This document shows positions 25,483 through 32,324 of a stretch of DNA of 37,198 bases, piece by piece. The notes below the pieces were generated by a model that saw only the letters and a program-made list of their open reading frames with translations, did not search any database and had not been told where the DNA came from. Each line of letters opens with the position of its first letter. The stretch's first letter is position 1. This DNA comes from Pseudomonas syringae pv. cilantro (GTDB lineage Bacteria; Pseudomonadota; Gammaproteobacteria; Pseudomonadales; Pseudomonadaceae). The DNA lies in assembly GCF_001293775.1 (NCBI RefSeq), contig NZ_LGLN01000056.1, positions 70,610 through 107,807 of the forward strand. Direction: 5' to 3'. Made by a program: the position numbers and the translations under genes.

Positions 25483-26156
25483 TAAGCCGGGTCATCGAGG
25501 TTCGACTGATCCACATCTCCTGCCAACATCCTGGCGACTTGAGCTACATCCTTTGCGCTGCGCTTATTTAGCAATCCAAGATCGTCCCCGAAAAAAGCAT
25601 GGAAGTAGAGAGGGTGAAGCGCCAGTTCCACAAACCGTCTACCCAGGTGCAACGCAAGCTCGGCCTCCAAAGGTTCCTCAGCCGTCAGCAAAGCGTCTGC
25701 AATACTTTGGACGCAGGCACCGAAGCCCAAGCGAAATGCCTCTTTGGCAATTTCTGGGAAGCGATCAGTTTCGGCCAAGGTAATGCGCATGATTGAAATG
25801 ACATACGGGGTCAGTGTGGCTCGGGCTAACGCGGTGCCTGCCTGCACCAGTTTTTCCTCAAGTGTCCCCCGAACGTGCTCTTTGTTCATGTCCTGAAGAA
25901 AGGTATCCACGCACTCGCGTACCACGGCTTCGAATAGCGCCTCCTTGGTTGCATAGCGGCTATACAGCGTGGTCTTGCCCACGTGAGCTCTCTCGGCAAC
26001 CTGATCAAGAGTGGCACGTCCAAACCCTTGCTCCAAGAATATGGCGGTGGCTGCATCAAGAATTCGCCTTTCGACCTCTCCAGCTTGGTCAGCACGTGGA
26101 CGACCTGGTTTTGGGCGAGGCGAGGCGGAGTCTTTTTTGAAGCGATCCTGTTTCAA
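25482..26156 (-). CDS. TetR family repressor of the reductase/dehydrogenase module
   Basis: The 224-residue protein has a basic N-terminal arm (KPGRPRADQAGEVERR), a TetR helix-turn-helix (LDAATAIFLEQGFGRATLDQVAERAHVGKTTLYSRYATKEALF in overview, about residues 33-75), and a helical ligand/dimer domain resembling C-terminal TetR_C types (LGRRFVELALHPLYF). It probably binds the three similar palindromes at 22944, 24256 and 26294, and so controls both enzymes and itself. The only in-frame start is TTG at 26156, with no good ribosome site. A strong ribosome site and ATG exist just upstream, but one base out of frame (see the 26161-26199 entry). Confidence 0.88.
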   Translation of the reverse strand: MKQDRFKKDSASPRPKPGRPRADQAGEVERRILDAATAIFLEQGFGRATLDQVAERAHVGKTTLYSRYATKEALFEAVVRECVDTFLQDMNKEHVRGTLEEKLVQAGTALARATLTPYVISIMRITLAETDRFPEIAKEAFRLGFGACVQSIADALLTAEEPLEAELALHLGRRFVELALHPLYFHAFFGDDLGLLNKRSAKDVAQVARMLAGDVDQSNLDDPA

Positions 26157-26160
26157 ACCA

Positions 26161-26199
26161 TCAATCCGTCTTAAGAAACTGAGTTGGATAGTGTGCCAT
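26161..26199 (-). other. 12-codon leader ORF, or the displaced true start of tetR
   Basis: On the minus strand GGAGG (26211-26207) stands 7 bp before an ATG (26199) encoding MAHYPTQFLKTD and a TGA stop, ending 4 bp before the TTG of tetR. Removing one T near the stop (GATTGATGG to GATGATGG) would fuse it in frame to give ...FLKTDDGLKQDRFKK. It is therefore either a translation-coupling leader peptide or the sign of a one-base frameshift at the tetR N-terminus. Confidence 0.6.
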
Positions 26200-26293
26200 T
26201 TACTGACCTCCGTAGGTTAGCCAAGGCCGGCAATTCCACGTCGAATGTGCTGAGCGCAAACGAAACGACAAAAGGAATGAGAGGGCATGGCGC

Positions 26294-26319
26294 TTAATGG
26301 TACGTTAGCGTACTATTAA
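26294..26319. promoter_or_regulatory. Putative TetR operator O3 (best palindrome)
   Basis: TTAATGGTACG (26294-26304) and CGTACTATTAA (26309-26319) form a near-perfect 26-bp dyad, TTAATNGTACGN with its mirror. It is the best of three similar sites and lies in the 351-bp gap (26157-26507) between tetR and the divergent unknown gene. It can serve autoregulation and may also affect the operon that starts at 26508. The rest of the gap shows nothing further that I can name. Confidence 0.75.
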
Positions 26320-26507
26320 GGCCGTGAAGCGTGAAGTCTTCCGGGGCTGTGGTAGTCGCGTCACAACGCATCGAATCCTGACGATCTTTGCGCTTGCAGT
26401 CGCAACTCAGAGTAGAAGCCTTGAACGGCTGACAGACCCGTCTAGGAAGCCCGCGACTTGACGGGTTTACCCACCTGGTGATGTCTGAAACCACAGAGAG
26501 ATATCGT

Positions 26508-27095
26508 ATGTCGACTTCGTTGTATCAAGAATGGTGTGCGGCTCGTTTGAGGGCTCTTTGCCTGGTCAACGCGAAAGTCATCGCTCAGGCCGAAGCACTT
26601 ATGGGCGAAGAAGGTATCGTCCAAGCGGGAGTGCGTCTGGAGGCTGCAATCATCTACAAGGTCTTCTGCCGACATCAACGAACACTTTCATGGCAGGCTG
26701 AAGGGCTGTCAGCTTCTGGGGATGTTTTTCCCTCCGACCACACGGCCATCCATCCAGCGACTTCCAGGGTCGACTCACCTATGACCACATCGCTCTCCAG
26801 GCTGTGTGACCTGCGTGCGAACATTGCTGCAGCCCAATTTGCCTGTGATGAGCTTGGGAGCGCAGTTGTTATTTTAGGTATGTCCGCCAACCAAGATGAT
26901 CTGTATTGGATGCGCGACGAGTGTGCGGCCTACAACCGTCGTTTGGAAAAGTTGGTCAGCGCTCATCAAGAAAAACTCGTAGCGCTTAACAATCCACTTC
27001 GTCTGGTGTCTGTTGAATCGACGAGCTCGCGAATTCTCGAACCGCATTCTCCCGTGGATGAGAACACTCAGGCGACTGCTCGCGAGGCATGCTAA
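26508..27095 (+). CDS. Unknown protein, first gene of a DNA-repair operon
   Basis: I do not recognise this 195-residue protein. It is soluble, with no signal peptide and no clear motif. Residues about 1-65 (SLYQEWCAARLRALCLVNAK, RLEAAIIYKVFCRHQRTLSW) and 105-170 (LCDLRANIAAAQFACDELGS, YNRRLEKLVSAHQEKLVAL) look helical, separated by a Ser/Thr/Pro-rich linker. The ATG at 26508 follows AGAGA and is preferred to GTG 26478 / ATG 26481. Its stop codon directly abuts the ATG of the endonuclease III-like gene (TAAATG), so the two are translationally linked. Confidence 0.65.
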   Translation: MSTSLYQEWCAARLRALCLVNAKVIAQAEALMGEEGIVQAGVRLEAAIIYKVFCRHQRTLSWQAEGLSASGDVFPSDHTAIHPATSRVDSPMTTSLSRLCDLRANIAAAQFACDELGSAVVILGMSANQDDLYWMRDECAAYNRRLEKLVSAHQEKLVALNNPLRLVSVESTSSRILEPHSPVDENTQATAREAC

Positions 27096-27755
27096 ATGCT
27101 GGAAAAACGTGATATTTCTGCTATCTACAGTTCTCTGAGCAAGGCTTACCCGACTTTTGATCAAAGTGATGATGAGTGGATGACCAACGGTCTATCCAGC
27201 ACTCCCTTTCGGAGCATTGTCTCTGCGGCGCTGTCCACCATGACGACAACAAAAAGGGTCGTTTCTGCTTGTGTACCTCTTTACAAGAAGGTCTCAACTT
27301 TTGAACAGCTCTTGGCGCTTGATGACGAAGAGCTTCGAAGCATCATCAAGCCTGTCGCGCACTACAACAAAAAGACGAAAAGTCTGAAGCTGATGTGCAA
27401 GCAGATCATCGAGCGGCATGACGGTAAAATTCCTGGGACAAAAGAGGAATTGCTCCAACTGCAAGGCATTGGACTTAAATGTGCCAGTCTGATCATGAAC
27501 TTCATCTTTGACACCCCTTTGATTGCCGTAGACACCCATATACATCGTTTGCTCAATCGTCTGGGTGTGGTCGACACAACCTCTACAGATGTCACAACCA
27601 GGGTGATTAATGAGGTGACCCCATCCAGATACAAGAAGCATGCACACGAATGGCTGATTCAGCACGGCATGAAGGTTTGCGTCGCACGCAGTCCCCATTG
27701 TCAGGAGTGCATTATCTCCAAGCACTGTGTCTACTTTTCCGATCATCGTCCTTAG
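27096..27755 (+). CDS. Endonuclease III-like DNA glycosylase/lyase
   Basis: The 219-residue protein has the HhH-GPD fold of Nth. The helix-hairpin-helix with catalytic lysine is LQGIGLKCA (Lys128), the catalytic aspartate lies in AVDTHIHRLLNRLG (Asp146), and the C-terminal iron-sulfur loop has C195-X6-C202-X2-C205-X5-C211. It should therefore excise oxidised pyrimidines or a related lesion and nick the site. The N-terminal region differs from housekeeping Nth: the segment normally SAQATD reads STMTTTK, so lesion choice may differ. It is a probable accessory paralogue, in an operon with an unknown protein and rulA. Confidence 0.88.
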   Translation: MLEKRDISAIYSSLSKAYPTFDQSDDEWMTNGLSSTPFRSIVSAALSTMTTTKRVVSACVPLYKKVSTFEQLLALDDEELRSIIKPVAHYNKKTKSLKLMCKQIIERHDGKIPGTKEELLQLQGIGLKCASLIMNFIFDTPLIAVDTHIHRLLNRLGVVDTTSTDVTTRVINEVTPSRYKKHAHEWLIQHGMKVCVARSPHCQECIISKHCVYFSDHRP

Positions 27756-27838
27756 GCGTATCAGCCCGTTCGAGTTTGCTCTGGTGAACAGCTACGTCGA
27801 GGGAGCAGGAACGCCGCGGATCCATTGGAGGTTTCATA

Positions 27839-28270
27839 ATGAGTGTAACTGTTCTTGGTGCTGTCCTGGCGCAAGGCGTACCTTTACCGGTTTTGTCCTC
27901 AACGGCCTCCGCTGGTTTTCCATCCCCCGCTACTGATCACATTGAAAAACACATCTCGCTCGATGAGCTTTTCGACATTCGTGCGCCCCATGTCTATTTG
28001 GTCAGGATTGACGGCGACAGCATGCAAAAAGCTGGAATCTTCAGCGGCGACCTTGTGATCGTTGATCGTAGCCGAGAGGCCGTACATGGCGACATTGTTG
28101 TGGCGTCGCTGAACTCTGAACCGGTTTGCAAGCGGTTTCACCTGCAAGATGGAAAGGTGTGTTTGGCGCCGGAAAATGACAGTTACGCCACCACGGAGCT
28201 TTCCGATGAGGATGAGTTAGTGATCTGGGGTGTTGTGCAATACAGCGTGCGGGATCATGGTCGGGGCTAA
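27839..28270 (+). CDS. rulA: RulA, UmuD-like subunit of DNA polymerase V
   Basis: UmuD-type proteins self-cleave with RecA's help and then join UmuC for error-prone bypass of UV damage. The 143-residue protein has the cleavage site SAGFPSP (Ala25-Gly26), the catalytic Ser61 in RIDGDSMQKAGIFSGD and Lys98 in EPVCKRF. GGAGG precedes the ATG. No LexA box (CTGT-N8-ACAG) was found in the 83-bp gap upstream or in the two genes before it, which is unusual. It overlaps functionally with rulB, which starts 3 bp after its stop but is cut short. Confidence 0.93.
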   Translation: MSVTVLGAVLAQGVPLPVLSSTASAGFPSPATDHIEKHISLDELFDIRAPHVYLVRIDGDSMQKAGIFSGDLVIVDRSREAVHGDIVVASLNSEPVCKRFHLQDGKVCLAPENDSYATTELSDEDELVIWGVVQYSVRDHGRG

Positions 28271-28273
28271 AAA

Positions 28274-28501
28274 ATGTTTGCTTTGATAGACTGCAACTGC
28301 TTCTACGCGAGCTGCGAAAGGGTATTCAGGCCGGATCTTGCAAAGGTTCCAGTCGTCGTATTGTCCAATAACGATGGATGTGTGATAGCGCGTTCCTACG
28401 ACGCCAAGCCTTTCGTAAAAATGGGGGCGCCATACTTTCAGATTAGGGACTACCTGGATCAATCCGGCATTGCGACATTCAGCAGTAATTACACTCTATA
28501 G
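28274..28501 (+). pseudogene. rulB: rulB (UmuC-like polymerase V) 5' fragment, interrupted
   Basis: Only the first 75 codons remain: MFALIDCNCFYASCERVFRP, VVVLSNNDGCVIARSYDAK, then ATFSSNYTL followed by TAG. UmuC is about 420 residues. In intact copies the sequence continues NYTLY-x-D, so the break falls within or just after the Tyr codon (about 28499-28501). The palm-domain acidic pair and everything beyond are missing, so no polymerase can be made. The interruption is by the recombinase element that begins immediately after. The 3' part of rulB is not in this window. Confidence 0.92.
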
Positions 28502-28561
28502 TAAGTTAGGTGGAATGCTTCTGGGCTACGCTGATTCTGTCGACGTTCTGGGGGATCGCCC

Positions 28562-29572
28562 ATGGCCTCTACTGCCTCTTATGAGCACGTGCTTAACCGC
28601 TATCCTGACGTTCAGGAATGGCTGGCGCTGCTCGGTAACCTGGGAAGAGCGTCTGCTACCTTGGAGGCGTATGGCCGGGGGTTGGCGCACTACCTGCTCC
28701 ACTGCGAGGCCTCCGGTCTGGAGGCTGAATCCATCACATTTGAGCAAGTCACGCTCTACATCCGTCGGCTACAGCCCGGGCAAGAAAACGCGGTGGCGAA
28801 TTCGACCTTGCACCAGCGCCTCACCGCGATCCGCCTGTGGTACGACCACCTGGTGTTTCAGGGGCGTTGCGCACAGAATCCGGTACCTCGCGGCCAGCAC
28901 GGCCGCTTATGTCAGGTCCCTGGACATTCAGGCTTCGTAAGAGGGCTGGTACCTCGCTTGATAAAGCTGCCCGACATCCCCACGGATGAGCAGTGGCGTT
29001 ACTTTCTGAGTATCGCGGCCAGGTCGTCTATTCGTGATCGGCTTATGCTCTCGTTGGCGTACTGCGGTGCGCTCCGTCGTGCCGAACTGGTGGCCCTTAG
29101 AATCGAAGACCTGGATCTCGCCCATCGACTCATTTCAGTGCGCGCAGAAACGACCAAAGGCCGACGCAGCCGTGTCGTGTGCTACAGCCCTGACATTGCG
29201 CCGATACTTGGAACGCATCTTCATGCCCTTCGTTTGGCCGGTTGGTCGAAAGGAGCCCTGTTTCGATCCGAGTCTGATCGCAATCGAGGTTCGGCACTCA
29301 CGCGGTGGACGTGGAGTAAAACGGTAGAAAGATGGGCCGCAGACTCAAATCTGTCATGCCTGAGCACACACACTTTTCGTCATCTGCGACTCACGCATTT
29401 GGCTCGTGCGGGGTGGAAACTGCATGAGTTGACGGCCTATGCAGGTCACCGGGATCCGAAGACCACCTTGATTTATGTGCACCTGTCGGGCGCGGACCTG
29501 ACTGCAAAAATGGCGCATTCGGTGGGTAGTCTGGACGCCCGACTGTTCGCTGAACTCTTCAAGTCGGAGTAA
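28562..29572 (+). CDS. Tyrosine recombinase (XerC-like integrase) of the rulB element
   Basis: The 336-residue protein has an N-terminal core-binding (SAM-like) domain (about 15-105) and a C-terminal catalytic domain (about 140-310). Its active-site set is complete: Arg172 (GALRRAEL), Lys199 (TKGRRSR), His270/Arg273 (THTFRHLRLTHL), His296 (AGHRDPK) and nucleophile Tyr305 (TTLIYVHLS). GGGGGAT lies before the ATG. It is the first gene inside rulB, so it probably catalysed integration there. The second recombinase follows after 23 bp, in the order of Tn554 tnpA-tnpB. Confidence 0.92.
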   Translation: MASTASYEHVLNRYPDVQEWLALLGNLGRASATLEAYGRGLAHYLLHCEASGLEAESITFEQVTLYIRRLQPGQENAVANSTLHQRLTAIRLWYDHLVFQGRCAQNPVPRGQHGRLCQVPGHSGFVRGLVPRLIKLPDIPTDEQWRYFLSIAARSSIRDRLMLSLAYCGALRRAELVALRIEDLDLAHRLISVRAETTKGRRSRVVCYSPDIAPILGTHLHALRLAGWSKGALFRSESDRNRGSALTRWTWSKTVERWAADSNLSCLSTHTFRHLRLTHLARAGWKLHELTAYAGHRDPKTTLIYVHLSGADLTAKMAHSVGSLDARLFAELFKSE

Positions 29573-29595
29573 TCCTCACGGGAGCATTACTTACC

Positions 29596-31737
29596 ATGAG
29601 CTACGTGCCATTTGATGTGGATCATTATGAGCGTCAAGAGGAACTGTCGGATCTGGAGCGGACTATACTCTCGAATCGTCGGTATCGTTCCGACTGGGCC
29701 TATCTACAATCGAGTGTACCCAGACTCGTTATTCCTCTAATTGATCTCGTGGCACACGCTGGCGTTTCGGATCGATTGGCGGTCTCCTCTGTGTCCGTCA
29801 TTCTCTGGCACGTTAGTAGGACTGATATCCCCTATTGGTCTTGGTCAGAAATGCAGTGGTTGGCTCTCCTCGATACCCAAGCTGGGTCGCGCCCTTTTCT
29901 GGCAGCGGTCGCATACCACATGGGAGGTTTTCGTACGCCACAGCGCATTACCAAATTTCGCCAATCTGCGATTTATGCATCATTCATTTTCGGGCACAAG
30001 ATATTCAAGGATGAGCTCACTCGTTTAAGCACGGTTTTGAAATCACTGGGCTACACAGCGCGTCACCTTGAAAAATTCCTGAGTGGCGTGCTGGGCGCAT
30101 TGATGTTGGAAAACGGCGACCCTCGGCTTGAGACTTTCACGGAAGGGCTTTTGATTAAAGGCCAAGGCCATCGAAGCGTGGGCATTGCCAGGCTGGTTGG
30201 CAAAGTCTCCCATGGTCTAGCTGCGCTGGGTATTCTGGATAAACCGTTACGCAAGCGTGGCTATGCTGACTGGCGTGAAAAGAGTATCGAGGGTATTGAC
30301 CCTGTCTGGGTCAGTTGGTGTCGTCGCTGGCGAGACACCTCAACCTTACGTCCCCGGACACGGGAAAGTAACTACAGCTTCATGTTGAGAACCGGCATCT
30401 GGTTGACGCGCGAGCAGCCGTGGGTGAGCTCCCCCGTCGATTGGAACACATCCACCTGCGCGGCCGTCATCGCGGCTATTGACCGGATGACCGTTGGTGA
30501 GTGGGCTTTGGAGTCAGCGCTCGGTACGAAGTTGAAAGGGCTTGGTCAACCGATTGCACCGAACTCAAAGCGAGGGTTTCTGCATGCCTTACGCCGTTTT
30601 TTCATCGACTTTGAACTGTGGGGCTGGGGACGTCTAAAGTTCAGCCCCCGTCATCACCTGGCCACACCCCGTACTGTGGCGTTTAACTCGGGTATCAATC
30701 CGCGCGTTATCGACGACTCCAACTGGCTCAAGCTGGTCTGGGCGAGCCTAAACCTGGAGCGTAAGGATTTGCTCTCGGAAATTCACTACCCCTTGGCGAT
30801 GGTTCAGGCGGCGGCTGTGGTGTGGACACACACCGGGCTACGCAGCAATGAAATTATGCGGCTGTCCATGGGGTGTGCGCATGCCCAGCCCCATGAGGTA
30901 GTACACGAAGACGGAACCACAATTCCACCAGGGACCTTGTGCTACCTCGATATTCCAGCCAGCAAGACATTCAAGGCTTTTGTCAAACCCGTGGCGGCGG
31001 TGGTTAAAGAGCGAATCGACGCCTGGCTTAAAGAAAGACCGGTGAACCAGGCACCACTTCTGGATGAACGAACCGGGGAGAAGGTCAGTTACCTGTTTCA
31101 GTTTCGGGGCAAGCGCATGGGCGCGGGAGTCATCAACCGTACGATTATCCCGATGCTATGTGCCAAGGCAGGTGTCCCGCTAGACGACAGTCGGGGTCGT
31201 ATTACCAGCCATCGGGGGCGCGCCTCGGTCGTGACTGCATTGGCGAGTGTTCCGCAGGGCATGTCGCTAATGGAGCTGATGCAGTGGTCTGGGCACAGTT
31301 CACCCAGTTCTACGCTACATTACATCCGCATCCGCCCCACCAAGCTGGCGGCATCATTTGTCAAAGCTGATCAAATGTCTCACATGGTGTCAGTGCTTAT
31401 CGACCACGACGTAATCGCACGACGTTCATCTGACCCTTATACCTTTTATGATCTGGGCGATTCGTACTGTTCAAATCCGTTCTGGAGCAGTTGCCCTCAT
31501 CGAATGGCGTGTGCTGGCTGCGATTTTAATATTCCCAAAGCCAGTGCCAGAGCGCAGGCTCTGGAAAGTAAAGCGTCCATCGGACATTATCTGGAGGCCG
31601 TGCCCCTGACGGCCGATGAGCGGGCTATTGTTGAAGGTGACCTGGAAAAATTGGATGGGCTTATACGCAAGCTCGATGATGTGCCGACGCTGGATGGCAG
31701 AACGCCCAGTCAAATCGAGGCTAAAAAAAGCCGATAA
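29596..31737 (+). CDS. Large tyrosine recombinase with C-terminal Cys cluster (TnpB-like)
   Basis: The 713-residue protein has a long N-terminal region (about 1-380) of unknown fold. A tyrosine-recombinase catalytic domain follows, with Arg416 (THTGLRSNEI), His539/Arg542 (ITSHRGRAS), His567 (WSGHSSPSS) and Tyr576 (HYIRI). After the catalytic domain comes a Cys/His-rich segment, YCSNPFWSSCPHRMACAGCD, likely a zinc site, and a helical tail. This layout resembles Tn554 TnpB. The third, small TnpC-like partner of that family is not seen downstream. It is probably cotranscribed with the 336-residue recombinase. Confidence 0.88.
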   Translation: MSYVPFDVDHYERQEELSDLERTILSNRRYRSDWAYLQSSVPRLVIPLIDLVAHAGVSDRLAVSSVSVILWHVSRTDIPYWSWSEMQWLALLDTQAGSRPFLAAVAYHMGGFRTPQRITKFRQSAIYASFIFGHKIFKDELTRLSTVLKSLGYTARHLEKFLSGVLGALMLENGDPRLETFTEGLLIKGQGHRSVGIARLVGKVSHGLAALGILDKPLRKRGYADWREKSIEGIDPVWVSWCRRWRDTSTLRPRTRESNYSFMLRTGIWLTREQPWVSSPVDWNTSTCAAVIAAIDRMTVGEWALESALGTKLKGLGQPIAPNSKRGFLHALRRFFIDFELWGWGRLKFSPRHHLATPRTVAFNSGINPRVIDDSNWLKLVWASLNLERKDLLSEIHYPLAMVQAAAVVWTHTGLRSNEIMRLSMGCAHAQPHEVVHEDGTTIPPGTLCYLDIPASKTFKAFVKPVAAVVKERIDAWLKERPVNQAPLLDERTGEKVSYLFQFRGKRMGAGVINRTIIPMLCAKAGVPLDDSRGRITSHRGRASVVTALASVPQGMSLMELMQWSGHSSPSSTLHYIRIRPTKLAASFVKADQMSHMVSVLIDHDVIARRSSDPYTFYDLGDSYCSNPFWSSCPHRMACAGCDFNIPKASARAQALESKASIGHYLEAVPLTADERAIVEGDLEKLDGLIRKLDDVPTLDGRTPSQIEAKKSR

Positions 31738-32084
31738 TCATGGGTATTCTGATTTGGTGTTTGTCCTGAGGAACTCTGAAGAAGACGTCCAAAAAAGAGC
31801 GACTGTCGATGCGAAGCCATAGCTAAAGCTGACATCTATGTTTCATACCTATTTTCTTCAGTCACCGTTTTGAAAACCTTACCTCCCTGGCAAGGTCGTA
31901 TTACTGATTTTTGGCAGCCTTATCTTAAAAGTCATCTTCTGAGTCAGACTGAACAGCTCTTAATAACTCGCCTGCACGGCTTGTGGAAACTTCAAAACCC
32001 GCATTGGAGAGTTCTGTTTTAAAAACCTTTGCATCCGCTCCCGGCTGGCTGCTCTTGCTTCCAACAATGTATTTTTTAGGTATT
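31738..32084. other. Gene-poor junction between the rulB element and the Tn3 transposon
   Basis: These 347 bp hold no intact gene. The right half contains a 3'-terminal gene fragment on the minus strand (31925-32084). A competing plus-strand frame (about 31780-32020) is rich in Trp/His/Leu and looks antisense. No rulB 3' sequence is present. Confidence 0.5.
31925..32084 (-). pseudogene. C-terminal fragment of an unknown gene, cut by the transposon
   Basis: On the minus strand an open frame runs out of the transposon's left end and stops at 31925, encoding about 53 residues (PKKYIVGSKSSQPGADAKVF ... GELLRAVQSDSEDDF). The balanced composition looks like true coding sequence rather than noise, and no start codon is available. 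I read it as the 3' end of a gene whose upstream part was separated by the Tn3 insertion. The rest, if it survives, lies beyond the right end of the window. The family is not recognised. Confidence 0.45.
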
Positions 32085-32122
32085 GGGGTCGCCTCAGAAA
32101 ACGGATTTTAAAGTACGCTAAG
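32085..32122 (+). repeat. Left terminal inverted repeat (IRL)
   Basis: The 38-bp repeat starts GGGGTCGCCTCAGAAAACGG and continues ATTTTAAAGTACGCTAAG. It matches the right end in reverse complement at 37 of 38 positions (C for T at position 34). Confidence 0.95.
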
Positions 32123-32259
32123 CGATTTCACTCGTCGTAATGGTCAGAATTTCCCCGTGCTGTTGCCGCTAAAGCTGGATTTCCACATCAGTGAAAGCTC
32201 TGCGCGCAGATTAATGTTGCTTCAGCGGCTATGGCATAGATTAGGGAACTTGCTTGGTG

Positions 32260-32287
32260 GGAACTGACCCGGCCAAATGACGACATA
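32260..32287 (+). promoter_or_regulatory. Probable, degenerate Hrp box of hopX
   Basis: GGAACT (32260-32265), a 15-bp spacer and CGACATA (32281-32287) fit GGAACC-N15/16-CCACNNA with two changes. It ends 37 bp before the hopX ATG, the normal distance. A second GGAACT at 32245 has no suitably spaced CCAC. Confidence 0.6.
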
Positions 32288-32324
32288 GCTAGCATGATGA
32301 AAGTATTTAATTCGTTGAGATAAA

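Larger units (their letters stand above)
28502..31737 (+). mobile_element. Integron-like element (ILE) inserted in rulB
   Basis: DNA starting right after the rulB breakpoint carries two collinear tyrosine-recombinase genes. Insertion of such elements, some carrying effectors, at a fixed point in rulB is documented for P. syringae and related pseudomonads. The right end cannot be placed: rulB does not resume, and a Tn3-family transposon begins at 32085. The true element may therefore extend past the window with the transposon nested in it. Confidence 0.75.

Noticed and set aside
27756..27838. LexA box before rulA
   Set aside because: CTGGTGAACAG near 27779 has only 4 bp between the half-sites; LexA sites need CTGT-N8-ACAG.
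31780..32022. Plus-strand frame of about 80 codons between the large recombinase gene and the transposon
   Set aside because: It is rich in Trp, His and Leu, lacks a start and ribosome site, and lies opposite a more protein-like minus-strand frame.
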